From an uncultured Paracoccaceae bacterium (GTDB lineage Bacteria; Pseudomonadota; Alphaproteobacteria; Rhodobacterales; Rhodobacteraceae), in the NCBI GenBank assembly GCA_947496605.1, contig CANMDF010000003.1, positions 1 to 64,000 of the forward strand: a stretch of DNA of 64,000 bases, read 5' to 3'. Numbering within the stretch: position 1 is the first letter of the stretch; each line of letters starts with the position of its first letter. A program made the translations under genes and the position numbers. Below, one piece after another: positions 46,254-56,045 of the stretch. The notes beneath the pieces were generated by a model, which saw only the letters and a program-made list of their open reading frames with translations, had not been told where the DNA came from and made no database searches.

Positions 46254-46898
46254 ATGACGCCAGACACCATTCTTATCCTCGCTTCACTTGCCGCAATCGG
46301 TTGCGCCGTGACACTCGGACCGCTCGTGTTGTTGGTCAGGGCCGTTCTGCGCACTACCGTTGCTCCTGCAACGATCCGCAAATGGCAAAAACCCGTCGGA
46401 TGGGGCTTAGGCGGCGGGTTTTGCATCTCCACTGCGACCGTCGGTATCCTAATAAATGGGAGTGCCGCGATGCTTGCCGCAACGCTTGGCATCCTGCTGC
46501 TGCTCGCCATTCTCGACCTTGCTTGGCGTTGGCTGCCATATGAATGGACACTACCACTTTTGGCGCTCGGCGGCGTCTCAGCTTGGGCAAATGACCGGAT
46601 CACTGATGCCTTTTTGGGGCTTTTGATCGGCGGAGGAACGCTCATGGTGCTCCAAATCACCTTCCGGGTTTTGCGCGGAATTGAGGCGTTGGGGACCGGT
46701 GATATTTGGCTCGCAGCAGGTCTTGGGTTATTGGCGGGAATGCCTCAAATTCCTTGGATTTTATGCCTTTCAGCGGTCAGCGCATTGGCATTTTCAGGAC
46801 TCTCAAAACTGACGTCAAAACCCGACCAGCGCCAAAGACTTGGCGTTGCATATGGAACACACTTAATTCTGGCATATCTAGTTTTCTTGATTTTCTAG
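46254..46898 (+). CDS. Prepilin peptidase (A24 family), short form
   Basis: A 214-aa polytopic membrane protease. The catalytic aspartates lie in ILDLAWRWLPYEWT and GTGDIWLAAGLGLL (the GxGD motif). It lacks the N-terminal cysteine-rich methyltransferase domain of full GspO/PilD enzymes, so it may cleave but not N-methylate pseudopilins. ATG 46254 lies four bases after the gspK stop. It should process GspG-K of this locus. Confidence 0.88.
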   Translation: MTPDTILILASLAAIGCAVTLGPLVLLVRAVLRTTVAPATIRKWQKPVGWGLGGGFCISTATVGILINGSAAMLAATLGILLLLAILDLAWRWLPYEWTLPLLALGGVSAWANDRITDAFLGLLIGGGTLMVLQITFRVLRGIEALGTGDIWLAAGLGLLAGMPQIPWILCLSAVSALAFSGLSKLTSKPDQRQRLGVAYGTHLILAYLVFLIF

Positions 46899-46983
46899 GG
46901 CCTTACGCTGCGAAGCTATGCTAGCAAAATAGCAATCGGCGCATTGGGCATAGATCTGAGCGCTTTCTATTGAGGCTAGAAAA

Positions 46984-49353
46984 ATGAAAAATCTTTTGCT
47001 TTGCGCGGCGTCAGTCGCGTTGCTCTCAGGCTGTGACGACTTGGTCGCGAGAGATACGAATACACTTGCAGATTGGCGCGCCGCCACAATCTTGGGCGGT
47101 GGCGATGGACAGGCTTCCCAGCGCTCTGAGGGACGCATCACAGGCGGACAGGCGGTGCAAGCAGGTAACGGCACGATCTACCCGGGCCGCACCCCACTTT
47201 TCCGCGACAGCGATTTTGTTAACAGCACCGGCGAACGCACCGTTTCGCTCAACCTAGTGGATGTGACAATCGCCGAAGCCGCCGCTGCGGTCTTGGGTGA
47301 ATTGCTTCGCGAAAACTACGTCTTGGACCCAGCCGTTCAGGGCACCGTGAACATCCGCTCTAGCCAGCCGATTAGCCGCACAACCGCAATTGAAGTGTTC
47401 GAATTGGCGCTGAAGCAGAACAATGCAGCACTTGTGCGCCGCGGCGATACATTTGCAATCGTGCCGCTGTCCGGCGAGCTCAGCATCGGGGCATCCGTCG
47501 GTCGCGACGTGCCAATTGGTTATTCACTCCGTGTGATCCCGCTACGCCACATCGGTGCACAGGAAATGGCGACTATTCTGCAGCCATTCGCAGGCGGCAA
47601 CATTGTCGGTGTTGATGCGCAACGTAACATCATCGTTCTCGCAGGTACCTCTGCAGATCAGCGTGCTTGGCAAGAAACCGTCAGCAGCTTTGATGTTGAT
47701 TGGCTTGCGAACCGTTCAGTCGGCGTCTTCCCGATCCGTGGACGTTCAGCACAATCCATCGTGAATGGCCTCGACCTTGTCGTTGAAACAGACGCCAACT
47801 TTGAGCCGATTGTCGTGTTTGAAGTGATCCCTGAGAACAACTCGATCCTTGCAGTCGCAAAAACGCCCAGCGCGTTGGAAAATGTGTCTACATGGATCCG
47901 TCGCCTGACCCAAGAAGGTCTGAACGACGCGCAAGTTTATTCATACGACATGAAATACGCCCGTGCGTCTGATATTTCGCCAACATTGTCCCAGATCCTT
48001 GGGGTACAGGTCGAAACAGCGACATCTGGCGATGAAGAAGTTCTCAACGCAAGCTTCAGCGGCAGTGCAAGCGCTGACGTTAATGCGACACGTATCGTGG
48101 CAAGTGAGGCGACAAATACGCTTCTGATCCACGCCACAAACGACGAATATCAGCGTGTTCTTGGCATGTTGCACCGTCTTGACGTCCCACCACGCCAGGT
48201 TCTGGTCGAAGCCACAATCGTTGAAGTGTCTTTGAACGATGAGCTGCGCTACGGTGTGCAGTACTTCTTTGAAAACGGCGGCGATACATTTGGCCTGACG
48301 CAATCTGCAACAGGCACAGGCATTTCTGCGAACGTGCCGGGTGTCAGCGCGATCTTCGGTGGCGCAACGCCAGAGGTGATTGTGGATGCCTTAGAAGATG
48401 TGACTTCGGTCAATGTTGTATCATCACCTAACTTGATGATCCTCAACAACGAATCCGCGCGATTGGTTGTCGGTGATCAGGTGCCGATTTCGATCCAGAC
48501 GTCACAAGACGCAACTGACAACTCAGACGTCTTCGTCTCAACTGTTGAGTTCCGTGACACAGGTGTGATCTTTGAAGTGACACCACGGATCAACTCTTCT
48601 GGTTCTGTTGTTCTGAATATCCAGCAAGAGGTCAGCACCGTTGGTGAAACTGACGGTTCCACTGGTAACCCGATCATTTCGCAGCGTACGATCTCTAGCT
48701 CTGTCGCGGTTGGCAGTGGTGAGACAATCGCCTTGGGTGGTTTGTTTGAAAGCCGGAGCACACGTGGTACCGCCGGTCTACCTGGTCTGGCACGTCAGCC
48801 AATCCTCGGTGGTCTCTTTGGACGCCAGTCGCGGACAGACAATCAGACCGAACTTTTGGTCCTGATCACGCCACGTATCGTCAACAGCGCGGTCGACGCC
48901 CGCCGGATTACACGCAGCTTGCGTGACCGGATGGAAAACATCCGCCTTGATGATGCAACGCTCAGCAACTCGATCAACGTGCCACAAATGCGCACAGACA
49001 ACTCGGATGCGATCTCAGCACGCAGCGCGGTTTCATCCCGCAATGCGACAACGCAAGCTGATGTTCAGTCTGCAGTGCAAACAGCGGTCTTCACACAAGC
49101 CATCCCAGCGGCGGCAACCACAGGCGGGTCCCACTTTACCTACCTCGGCGCCTTTGGCACAGAAGAGGCAGCACGTGCACATTGGGCAAGCTTGGTTGAA
49201 ACAAACGGTACGGCCCTATCCGGCCTAACCCCACGCTTCCCGCAAAATGGGGCACTGGTCAGCGTAGCTGTAGGTCCAACAAGCGGCACACAAGCGTCTC
49301 AGATTTGTGCAGCCATCCGGTCGGACTGCTACAGCACAAAGTCTGAAAATTAA
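46984..49353 (+). CDS. gspD: Secretin GspD with lipobox and C-terminal SPOR-like domain
   Basis: A 789-aa outer-membrane secretin. Its signal is a lipoprotein type with lipobox LSGC (C17), followed by D18. N0 (near 80-160) and repeated N1-type domains precede the secretin domain (VSSPNLMILNNESARLVVGDQVPIS…, VELLVLITPRIV). From about residue 714 the sequence has a SPOR-like domain (HFTYLGAFGTEEAARAHW, then VSVAVGPTSGTQASQICAAI), unusual for a secretin. A GAGG ribosome site precedes ATG 46984. The gene ends the rightward operon before a hairpin terminator. Confidence 0.92.
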   Translation: MKNLLLCAASVALLSGCDDLVARDTNTLADWRAATILGGGDGQASQRSEGRITGGQAVQAGNGTIYPGRTPLFRDSDFVNSTGERTVSLNLVDVTIAEAAAAVLGELLRENYVLDPAVQGTVNIRSSQPISRTTAIEVFELALKQNNAALVRRGDTFAIVPLSGELSIGASVGRDVPIGYSLRVIPLRHIGAQEMATILQPFAGGNIVGVDAQRNIIVLAGTSADQRAWQETVSSFDVDWLANRSVGVFPIRGRSAQSIVNGLDLVVETDANFEPIVVFEVIPENNSILAVAKTPSALENVSTWIRRLTQEGLNDAQVYSYDMKYARASDISPTLSQILGVQVETATSGDEEVLNASFSGSASADVNATRIVASEATNTLLIHATNDEYQRVLGMLHRLDVPPRQVLVEATIVEVSLNDELRYGVQYFFENGGDTFGLTQSATGTGISANVPGVSAIFGGATPEVIVDALEDVTSVNVVSSPNLMILNNESARLVVGDQVPISIQTSQDATDNSDVFVSTVEFRDTGVIFEVTPRINSSGSVVLNIQQEVSTVGETDGSTGNPIISQRTISSSVAVGSGETIALGGLFESRSTRGTAGLPGLARQPILGGLFGRQSRTDNQTELLVLITPRIVNSAVDARRITRSLRDRMENIRLDDATLSNSINVPQMRTDNSDAISARSAVSSRNATTQADVQSAVQTAVFTQAIPAAATTGGSHFTYLGAFGTEEAARAHWASLVETNGTALSGLTPRFPQNGALVSVAVGPTSGTQASQICAAIRSDCYSTKSEN

Positions 49354-49381
49354 GGGCTAAGCCTACGACACAGAAATAAAG

Positions 49382-49416
49382 AAGGGCCTTCGCACAAAAC
49401 GCGAGGGCCCTTTTTC
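49382..49416. terminator. Rho-independent terminator, probably bidirectional
   Basis: GGGCCTTCGC at 49384-49393 pairs with GCGAGGGCCC at 49401-49410 (one G-U pair), then TTTTT. It closes the gspD operon, and on the other strand a T-rich tail could also serve the oxoprolinase operon that ends at 49431. Confidence 0.85.
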
Positions 49417-49430
49417 TATCACCTTATGGG

Positions 49431-52400
49431 CTACGGAACGCCGAACCCACCACCACCCGGTGTTTCCATCACAAACACATCGCCAGCGAGCAGATCAGCT
49501 TGATCGTTGCCTTGCAGCGTCTCAATGGTTCCATCTGCACGCTGCACATGATTGTGACCCACCTGCCCCGGCGCGCCGCCTGCGCACCCATGCGGCGGCA
49601 CAATGCGATGCGACGACAAAACGGTGACCGTCATTGGTTCATTAAACCGCAAGCGCCGCTTGATCCCTTCACCGCCACAGTGGCTACCCTGCCCGCCTGA
49701 TCCTTCCCGGATCGAGAATTCATCCACACGCACCGGAAATCTCGTCTCCAGCACTTCGGGATCGGTCATGCGTGTATTGGTCATATGGCTATGCACCGCG
49801 TCAGTGCCGTCAAAATCAGGGCCTGCACCTGTACCACCACAAATCGTCTCGTAGTTCTGATAAACATCATTGCCGTAGACAAAGTTATTCATCGTCCCCT
49901 GACTGCCGGCAATCACACCCAATGCACCGTAAAGCGCATCGGCAATCGCCTGGCTAACTTCGGTATTGCCCGAGATTACAGCCGCAGGAGACTGCGGGTT
50001 AATCATTGTCCCCGATGGCACCACCAGATGAAGCGGCTTCATACAGCCTTCGTTCATCGGGATGTCACTGCCAACGAGCGTGCGAAAAACATACAGGACA
50101 ACCGCGCGGCAAATCGCTAAGGGCGCGTTGTAGTTCAAAGCCGATTGGTCGGACGTTCCGGTGAAATCAATCGTCGCACTACGACCTGCACGGTCGACCT
50201 TGATACTGACATCAATATGCGCCCCATCATCCAGCGGATAAGAGAATGCGCAATCATGCAGAACGTCCAATACCCGGCGCACGCTTTCTTCGGCGTTGTC
50301 TTGCACGTGACCCATATATGCATGGACACCTGCGACGCCGAACTGGCGGGTGATTTTTTGCAATTCAGCAGCACCTGTTTCATTTGCGGCGATTTGCGCT
50401 GCAAGATCAGCCATATTCTGATCGACGTTGCGACAAGGATAGGGGCCCGAACTCAGCAATGTACGCGCGGCGTCGTCCTGCAAGGTCCCCTGTTTGACCA
50501 ACAAGAAATTGTCGATCAGGACACCTTCCTCAGCGATCGTCTTGCTGTCAGGCGGCGCTGATCCGGGGGTCTTCCCGCCGATGTCCGCATGGTGACCACG
50601 CGACGCGACCGTATAGATGATGTCTTTGCCGTCCGCATCAAAGACAGGCGTGATCACTGTGACGTCAGGCAAATGCGTCCCCCCGTTGAAAGGGTTATTC
50701 ATCATAAAGACGTCGCCGGGCCGGATTTTACCTGCGTTCTGATCAAGGATCGTGCGCACACTTTGCGACATCGAACCCAAGTGTACAGGCACATGCGGGG
50801 CGTTCGCCACCAGATCACCGTTTTGATCAAAGATCGCACATGAGAAATCATAGCGTTCCTTGATGTTCACCGAATACGCCGTGTTCGCCAGCGTTGCCCC
50901 CATCTGTTCGGCAATTGACATGAACAGGTTGTTGAACACCTCCAGCATCACAGGATCAACGGTAGTGCCAATCGCCTCTGAGCGGTGCAAGGGCACGGCG
51001 CGACGCAGCATCAGGTTGCCGCCCGCTTCACAGGTGGCATTCCAACCGTCCTCTAGGATGTTTGTGCCTGTTGGCTCTGTCAGAATGGCCGGCCCTTTGA
51101 CGGTTTGACCGACCGCCATTGTGGTGCGGTCCACCAAAGGGACGTCTTGCCACTCGCCGTTTGTATATAGCGTCGCGCGGGCATCTCGGCCCTCAGTTGC
51201 AACAGGATCAGGCAGGGTCACGCCCTCGCCAGTCTTACCAGCCGCTTCGACCACCAACATATCAATGATCAACTGATCGGTCTGCGGCAAAAACCCGAAC
51301 CGTTGCTTATGGGCGTCCAAGAAAGCGGCCTGCATCACATCTGGGCTGTCAAACGGCACCTCCAAACTGCGCTGCGCATCGGCAGGGCGAATATGCACCG
51401 TCTTGATGGCTGCAATATTGGCGGCCTCGACACCTTGGCTCGCGACTTCAGCAACAGCATCCGTGGCCATCTGCTCTAGAACAGCTGCGACCCCCTCATC
51501 ATTCAGATCACCATGGAGTTGGTGTTCACGCATGGCACGAATATCAGCCAAACCCATGCCAAAAGCTGACAAAACGCCCGCATAAGGATGGATGAAAATG
51601 CTCTCCATTCCCAGCGCATCGGCCACCAGACAGGCGTGTTGCCCCCCTGCCCCGCCAAAGCAATTCATCGTATATTGGGTTACGTCATAGCCGCGCTGCA
51701 CGCTAATCTGTTTGATCGCGTTTGCCATGTTCTCAACCGCGATCCGCAGGAACCCCTCGGCCAGTTCCTCAACCGATTTGTCGCTGCCAATCTCTCGGGC
51801 CAATGCGTTGAACTTTTCGCGCACGGCGTCCGGATCAAGCGGCATATCACCGTCAGGGCCGAATACGGCAGGAAACTGATCAGGCTGCAATTTGCCCAGC
51901 AAGACGTTACAATCTGTGACAGTCAGCGGACCGCCACGGCGATACGCAGCGGGTCCGGGGTTCGCACCCGCGCTTTCGGGGCCAACCTGCATACGTCCAT
52001 CGCGGTATGACAAGATAGACCCACCACCTGCCGCAACCGTGTGGATCGACATCATCGGGGCACGCATGCGCACGCCTGCAACCTCGGTCTCAAACGACCG
52101 TTCAAAGTCACCCGCATAGTGGCACACATCGGTCGAGGTACCGCCCATATCAAAACCAATCAGCTTGGTCAGACCAAGGTCAGCGGCCGTCTTGACCATC
52201 CCAACAACACCGCCGGCAGGGCCGGACAGGATAGCATCACGTCCATGAAACAGACGCGCGTCGGTCAAACCACCATTGGATTGCATGAACATCAGCCGCT
52301 CGCATCCGCCTTGATCGGTGCCAAGGGCGGCGGCAACTTGATCAACATATCGGCCCAGAATGGGCGACAGATATGCGTCAACAACCGCTGTATCCCCGCG

Positions 52401-53003
52401 CCCGACAAGTTTGATCAACGGGCTGACCTCATGACTAAGCGAAATTTGGGTAAAACCCGCTTGCTTGGCCATCGCACCGATTTGCTTTTCGTGGTCAGGA
52501 AAGCGGTAGCTATGCATCAAAGCGACCGCGATAGAGCGGTAGCCTTTGCCGTAAGCTTCGCACAGTGCGTCACGAGTCTTTTTGGTATCGAGCGCCAGTA
52601 CGATATTGCCCTCAGCATCAAGGCGTTCATCCACCTCAATCGCGTCTTCGTAAAGCAGCTCTGGCAGCTCAATATTCAAATCAAACAAACGCGGACGGTT
52701 CTGATAACCGATCCGCAACAGGTCACGCAGCCCTTTGGTAATGAACAAAACTGTGCGCTCGCCCTTGCGTTCCAACAGGGCATTTGTCGCAACGGTCGTG
52801 CCCATCTTCACGGCCTTGATCGAACCGGGCGGAATGTCGGCATCACGGGCCAGCCCCATCAGATCGCGCACGCCTTGCACAGCGGCATCAGGATAGCGCT
52901 CTGGATTTTCCGACAACAGCTTATGCGTTTGCAAACTGCCATCCGGTTTGCGCGCCACGATATCTGTGAAAGTGCCGCCACGGTCGACCCAAAACTGCCA
53001 CAT
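49431..53003 (-). CDS. Fused HyuA-HyuB hydantoinase/5-oxoprolinase
   Basis: A 1190-aa protein, the full length of ATP-dependent 5-oxoprolinases. The N-terminal half is HyuA/OplA-like, with WVDRGGTFTDIV at 4-15 and GFDMGGTSTDVCHY. The C-terminal half is HyuB-like, starting near VDPVMLEVFNNLFMSIAEQMG, with MNNPFNGGTHLPDV. It opens 5-oxo-L-proline to glutamate using ATP, or a related hydantoin. ATG 53003 follows AGAGGAAC. It is the last gene of an operon with a TRAP transporter and a D-glutamate-cyclase-family gene, which supports an oxoproline-type substrate. Confidence 0.9.
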   Translation of the reverse strand: MWQFWVDRGGTFTDIVARKPDGSLQTHKLLSENPERYPDAAVQGVRDLMGLARDADIPPGSIKAVKMGTTVATNALLERKGERTVLFITKGLRDLLRIGYQNRPRLFDLNIELPELLYEDAIEVDERLDAEGNIVLALDTKKTRDALCEAYGKGYRSIAVALMHSYRFPDHEKQIGAMAKQAGFTQISLSHEVSPLIKLVGRGDTAVVDAYLSPILGRYVDQVAAALGTDQGGCERLMFMQSNGGLTDARLFHGRDAILSGPAGGVVGMVKTAADLGLTKLIGFDMGGTSTDVCHYAGDFERSFETEVAGVRMRAPMMSIHTVAAGGGSILSYRDGRMQVGPESAGANPGPAAYRRGGPLTVTDCNVLLGKLQPDQFPAVFGPDGDMPLDPDAVREKFNALAREIGSDKSVEELAEGFLRIAVENMANAIKQISVQRGYDVTQYTMNCFGGAGGQHACLVADALGMESIFIHPYAGVLSAFGMGLADIRAMREHQLHGDLNDEGVAAVLEQMATDAVAEVASQGVEAANIAAIKTVHIRPADAQRSLEVPFDSPDVMQAAFLDAHKQRFGFLPQTDQLIIDMLVVEAAGKTGEGVTLPDPVATEGRDARATLYTNGEWQDVPLVDRTTMAVGQTVKGPAILTEPTGTNILEDGWNATCEAGGNLMLRRAVPLHRSEAIGTTVDPVMLEVFNNLFMSIAEQMGATLANTAYSVNIKERYDFSCAIFDQNGDLVANAPHVPVHLGSMSQSVRTILDQNAGKIRPGDVFMMNNPFNGGTHLPDVTVITPVFDADGKDIIYTVASRGHHADIGGKTPGSAPPDSKTIAEEGVLIDNFLLVKQGTLQDDAARTLLSSGPYPCRNVDQNMADLAAQIAANETGAAELQKITRQFGVAGVHAYMGHVQDNAEESVRRVLDVLHDCAFSYPLDDGAHIDVSIKVDRAGRSATIDFTGTSDQSALNYNAPLAICRAVVLYVFRTLVGSDIPMNEGCMKPLHLVVPSGTMINPQSPAAVISGNTEVSQAIADALYGALGVIAGSQGTMNNFVYGNDVYQNYETICGGTGAGPDFDGTDAVHSHMTNTRMTDPEVLETRFPVRVDEFSIREGSGGQGSHCGGEGIKRRLRFNEPMTVTVLSSHRIVPPHGCAGGAPGQVGHNHVQRADGTIETLQGNDQADLLAGDVFVMETPGGGGFGVP

Positions 53004-53073
53004 AGATATAGTTCCTCTGTTTGCAGGCTGCGCCCGCATGAAATTGCGAATAAAGGTGAAAAGGCGCCGGCGC

Positions 53074-54357
53074 TTAGTAGAACAGTGACGGCAGCCAAAG
53101 TGCAAGTTGCGGGAAGGTCAGAAGCAAGCCCAGCATGACAAACATCGTCAGCACGAAAGGCAGCGCACCTTTGATAACATCGATCATAGGCCCGGATTTA
53201 CGGATGCCTTGCACCACATAAAGGTTGATCCCAATGGGCGGTGTAATCAGCGCGGTTTCCAGCAGAACCATCAACAAGATACCAAACCAAACCGGGTCAA
53301 ACCCAAGGGCCACAACAATCGGCGTAATCAGTGGCGCCATGGTCAGCAACATCGATAGGGTTTCCATGAAGCACCCGATCAAGATCAAGACTGCAACGAT
53401 CATCAGCATGGTTTGCATCGGCGTCCAACCAAGTCCGGTGACGAAATCAGTCAGCGCTTGTGTCAAACCAATGATGGACAAAACAAAGTTCAGGAACACG
53501 GCGGCGATGATGATCAACATGATCATCGCAGTCGTCCGCATGGTGCCTTCAATCGCTTGGCGCATCATGTCGATCGACATCTTGCCGTTGAGCGTGGCCA
53601 GAACCATTGATGCAACAACACCCAAGGCGGCAGCTTCGGTCGGCGTGGCCCAACCGGCGTAAATCGAACCGACAACAACCACAAAGATGCCAAGTGGCGG
53701 TACGAGTGACGGCAGCGCACGCAGGCGTTCGCCCCATGTATACAGCAGCTTTTCACCACCCCATTCGGGTTTGATGATGCAGGCAACGACGACAGTGGCC
53801 ATAAAGAGAAGCGCCAGCAGGAAACCGGGAATAAAACCTGCCAGATAAAGTTCAGGCACAGATGTGTTGGTCAGCAGGCCATACAAAATCAAGTTAATCG
53901 ACGGCGGGATCAAAATACCCAATGTGCCGCCCGCAGCCACAGTGCCCAAGAACAGGCTTTCGTTGTAGCCGCGCTTTTTGATCTGGGGAACAGCGACAGT
54001 TCCGATAGTTGCAGCAGTCGCCACAGAAGACCCAGAAGTCGCGGCGAATAGCGCAGACGAACCGATATTCGAATGCATCAAACCACCCGGCAACCAGCCC
54101 AGCCATTTGACGATACCGTCATACATGCGCTCGGTGATCCCTGCACGCAGCAGGATTTCACCCATCATCACGAACATCGGAATAGCAACCAACAAAAAGT
54201 CCGTACTGGTCTGCCATGCCATGTCGGAAATCGCGCGGTGCAGCGGCATCGGGCTGTCAGTCCACTGCAGGATCAGGCCCAGCCAACCAAGCGACGCGGC
54301 AATCGGAACAGCCAACCCGATCAGGGCCAGCAGGATAAGAAGTGTCTTAGTCAGCAT
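53074..54357 (-). CDS. dctM: TRAP transporter large permease (DctM family)
   Basis: A 427-aa polytopic protein with DctM signatures: TDFLLVAIPMFVMMGEILLRAG, FAATSGSSVATAATIGTVAVPQ, GILIPPSINLILYGL and WATPTEAAALGVVAS. It carries the substrate captured by the nearby DctP. It shares one base with dctQ (TAATG), so the two are translated together. It is followed, after 70 bases, by the oxoprolinase gene. Confidence 0.94.
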   Translation of the reverse strand: MLTKTLLILLALIGLAVPIAASLGWLGLILQWTDSPMPLHRAISDMAWQTSTDFLLVAIPMFVMMGEILLRAGITERMYDGIVKWLGWLPGGLMHSNIGSSALFAATSGSSVATAATIGTVAVPQIKKRGYNESLFLGTVAAGGTLGILIPPSINLILYGLLTNTSVPELYLAGFIPGFLLALLFMATVVVACIIKPEWGGEKLLYTWGERLRALPSLVPPLGIFVVVVGSIYAGWATPTEAAALGVVASMVLATLNGKMSIDMMRQAIEGTMRTTAMIMLIIIAAVFLNFVLSIIGLTQALTDFVTGLGWTPMQTMLMIVAVLILIGCFMETLSMLLTMAPLITPIVVALGFDPVWFGILLMVLLETALITPPIGINLYVVQGIRKSGPMIDVIKGALPFVLTMFVMLGLLLTFPQLALWLPSLFY

Positions 54358-54920
54358 TATACCGTCTCATCCTGAATTTGTTCATCAAGGGATTTAACCC
54401 CGATCAGTTCCTGCACACCCGCCTCATCGCCCGCGAAATAGCGCTTGATGGCGACAAGGCCGATCAATGCACCTGAGAAGACAAAGAACATCCACCCAAT
54501 CAGCCAAGGAATTTGCGGAATAGCCAGCGGCACACGCATCGGCGTGATGGACCGCGATCCATTGTCGAGCGTGTCGGACACCATGCTCCAGACCATCACG
54601 ACGACGACCATGGCAAATCCGATCAGCATGATCAGTCCGAATAAATTGATCAGAGGACGCAGGCCTTGGGGGAACTTGCCCAAAAGCGCATCAACCCGAA
54701 TATGTGCACGCTCAAACAATGCGTAGGACAAGGCCAGCGACGTTGCGACACCAAATGCGTAGCCAGAAATCTCATCCGCGCCACCAAGCGAGATGTTGAG
54801 GAATTTCCGCAAGAGCACTTCGAGGGTTACCAAGAACGCGGATAGCACAATCAATGTACCACCAAGCCATGTCAGCCAGAGGCTTACTTTGCGGGTGCCG
54901 TTCAAAAGCGGATCTAGCAT
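54357..54920 (-). CDS. dctQ: TRAP transporter small permease (DctQ family)
   Basis: A 187-aa protein with four hydrophobic segments and the ISLGGADEISGYAFGVATSLALSYALFERAHIRVD motif of DctQ. It is the small partner of DctM. It lies 63 bases after dctP. Its stop shares a base with the dctM start. Confidence 0.9.
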   Translation of the reverse strand: MLDPLLNGTRKVSLWLTWLGGTLIVLSAFLVTLEVLLRKFLNISLGGADEISGYAFGVATSLALSYALFERAHIRVDALLGKFPQGLRPLINLFGLIMLIGFAMVVVVMVWSMVSDTLDNGSRSITPMRVPLAIPQIPWLIGWMFFVFSGALIGLVAIKRYFAGDEAGVQELIGVKSLDEQIQDETV

Positions 54921-54983
54921 TTTTCAAAACCTAATGGTTGGAAATGATGGGGCGACAGTCAGGCCGCCCCATCGATTATCTGC

Positions 54984-56021
54984 TTATTCAGCAGCAGCTG
55001 TCAGACCAAGGATCGGACCCACTGTTTCGTTCCAGTTTGCAGCGCAATCCGCGCCACAACGCTCGGCCCAGCGGGCCAGAACAACATCAGTCGCAATCGT
55101 GTCACGCAATGCCAGATCTTCGGCAGTCGGCTCTACAAGTGTCATGGAACCAGCTTCGCCGATTTCACAGGCGCCGCCCGTGATGCAAGAAATCGCAACT
55201 TCGTCTTCTGTTGCTGTTTCAGCCCACATTGCTTCGTTCAATGTCGCAATCTCAGTCGTCAAGAACGCTTGCTGCTCGGCTGTCAGGCTGTTCCACTTGT
55301 CCATGTTCATCGCACCAAATGCGAGGCCCCAACCAACGCGCAGTGTATATGCGTGCGTTGCGACTTGGTTCCAATTGGCCGTGTAGGCGGACATCGTGCC
55401 GGTAATGGCACAATCAACAACGCCTTTTTCAAGCGCAGGGATCACTTCTGAGAAAGCAACGGTGACGGACGTACCACCGACGCCTTCGACGAAATCACCG
55501 AGGGTCGTGGAATAAACGCGGATCTTTTTGCCTTCGAGGTCGGCGATGCCGTTCACTTCGCCATTGCACCAAAGCGTCTGGCTTGGGAACGGGTAAAGCA
55601 TCAGCAATTTGGCATTATAGATATCAGCAAAGGCAGTTTCGAGCGTGTCAAAGTACGCGTCAGACACTTGGCGCTGTGTGTCGATATCTTGGGTCAGGGT
55701 GGACAAATCCGCACCTTCAAAGATCGCGTTCTCAGCAGCCACATAACCCGGCAGGCCAAAGGCAAAGTCAAATACACCGTTTTTCACAAGGCGCATGATC
55801 TCAAAACCCTTTAGGCCAAGACCGGACTGAGACTGGATCTTGCCGATGATTTCACCTTCGGACGCAGTTGCCAGATGATCGTTGAAGAACGGCTCTTCAT
55901 GCTTTTGAAAGTTGGTCAGGCTGGACCAAGTGCCAACGGCGTTCAAAACGACTGGGCTGTCTGCGACGGCAGCTGTGGCGGAAATCGCCAAAGCACCGAG
56001 GGCTGTCGTGAATTTTTTCAT
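54984..56021 (-). CDS. dctP: TRAP transporter substrate-binding protein (DctP family)
   Basis: A 345-aa periplasmic protein with signal peptide (to about residue 20, TAAVADSP) and the DctP fold, including GKKIRVYSTTLGDFVEGVGGTSVTVAF and GVVDCAITGTMSAY. It captures the acid for the DctQ/DctM permease. The context (D-glutamate-cyclase-family and oxoprolinase genes) suggests 5-oxoproline or glutamate-derived ligands. A GGAGAGAAG ribosome site precedes ATG 56021. Confidence 0.93.
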   Translation of the reverse strand: MKKFTTALGALAISATAAVADSPVVLNAVGTWSSLTNFQKHEEPFFNDHLATASEGEIIGKIQSQSGLGLKGFEIMRLVKNGVFDFAFGLPGYVAAENAIFEGADLSTLTQDIDTQRQVSDAYFDTLETAFADIYNAKLLMLYPFPSQTLWCNGEVNGIADLEGKKIRVYSTTLGDFVEGVGGTSVTVAFSEVIPALEKGVVDCAITGTMSAYTANWNQVATHAYTLRVGWGLAFGAMNMDKWNSLTAEQQAFLTTEIATLNEAMWAETATEDEVAISCITGGACEIGEAGSMTLVEPTAEDLALRDTIATDVVLARWAERCGADCAANWNETVGPILGLTAAAE

Positions 56022-56045
56022 TTTCTTCTCTCCTGTTGCGTTCGT

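Noticed and set aside
52041-53138. 365-aa plus-strand frame opposite the oxoprolinase gene
   Set aside because: It is antisense to strongly conserved HyuA sequence and its composition is not protein-like.
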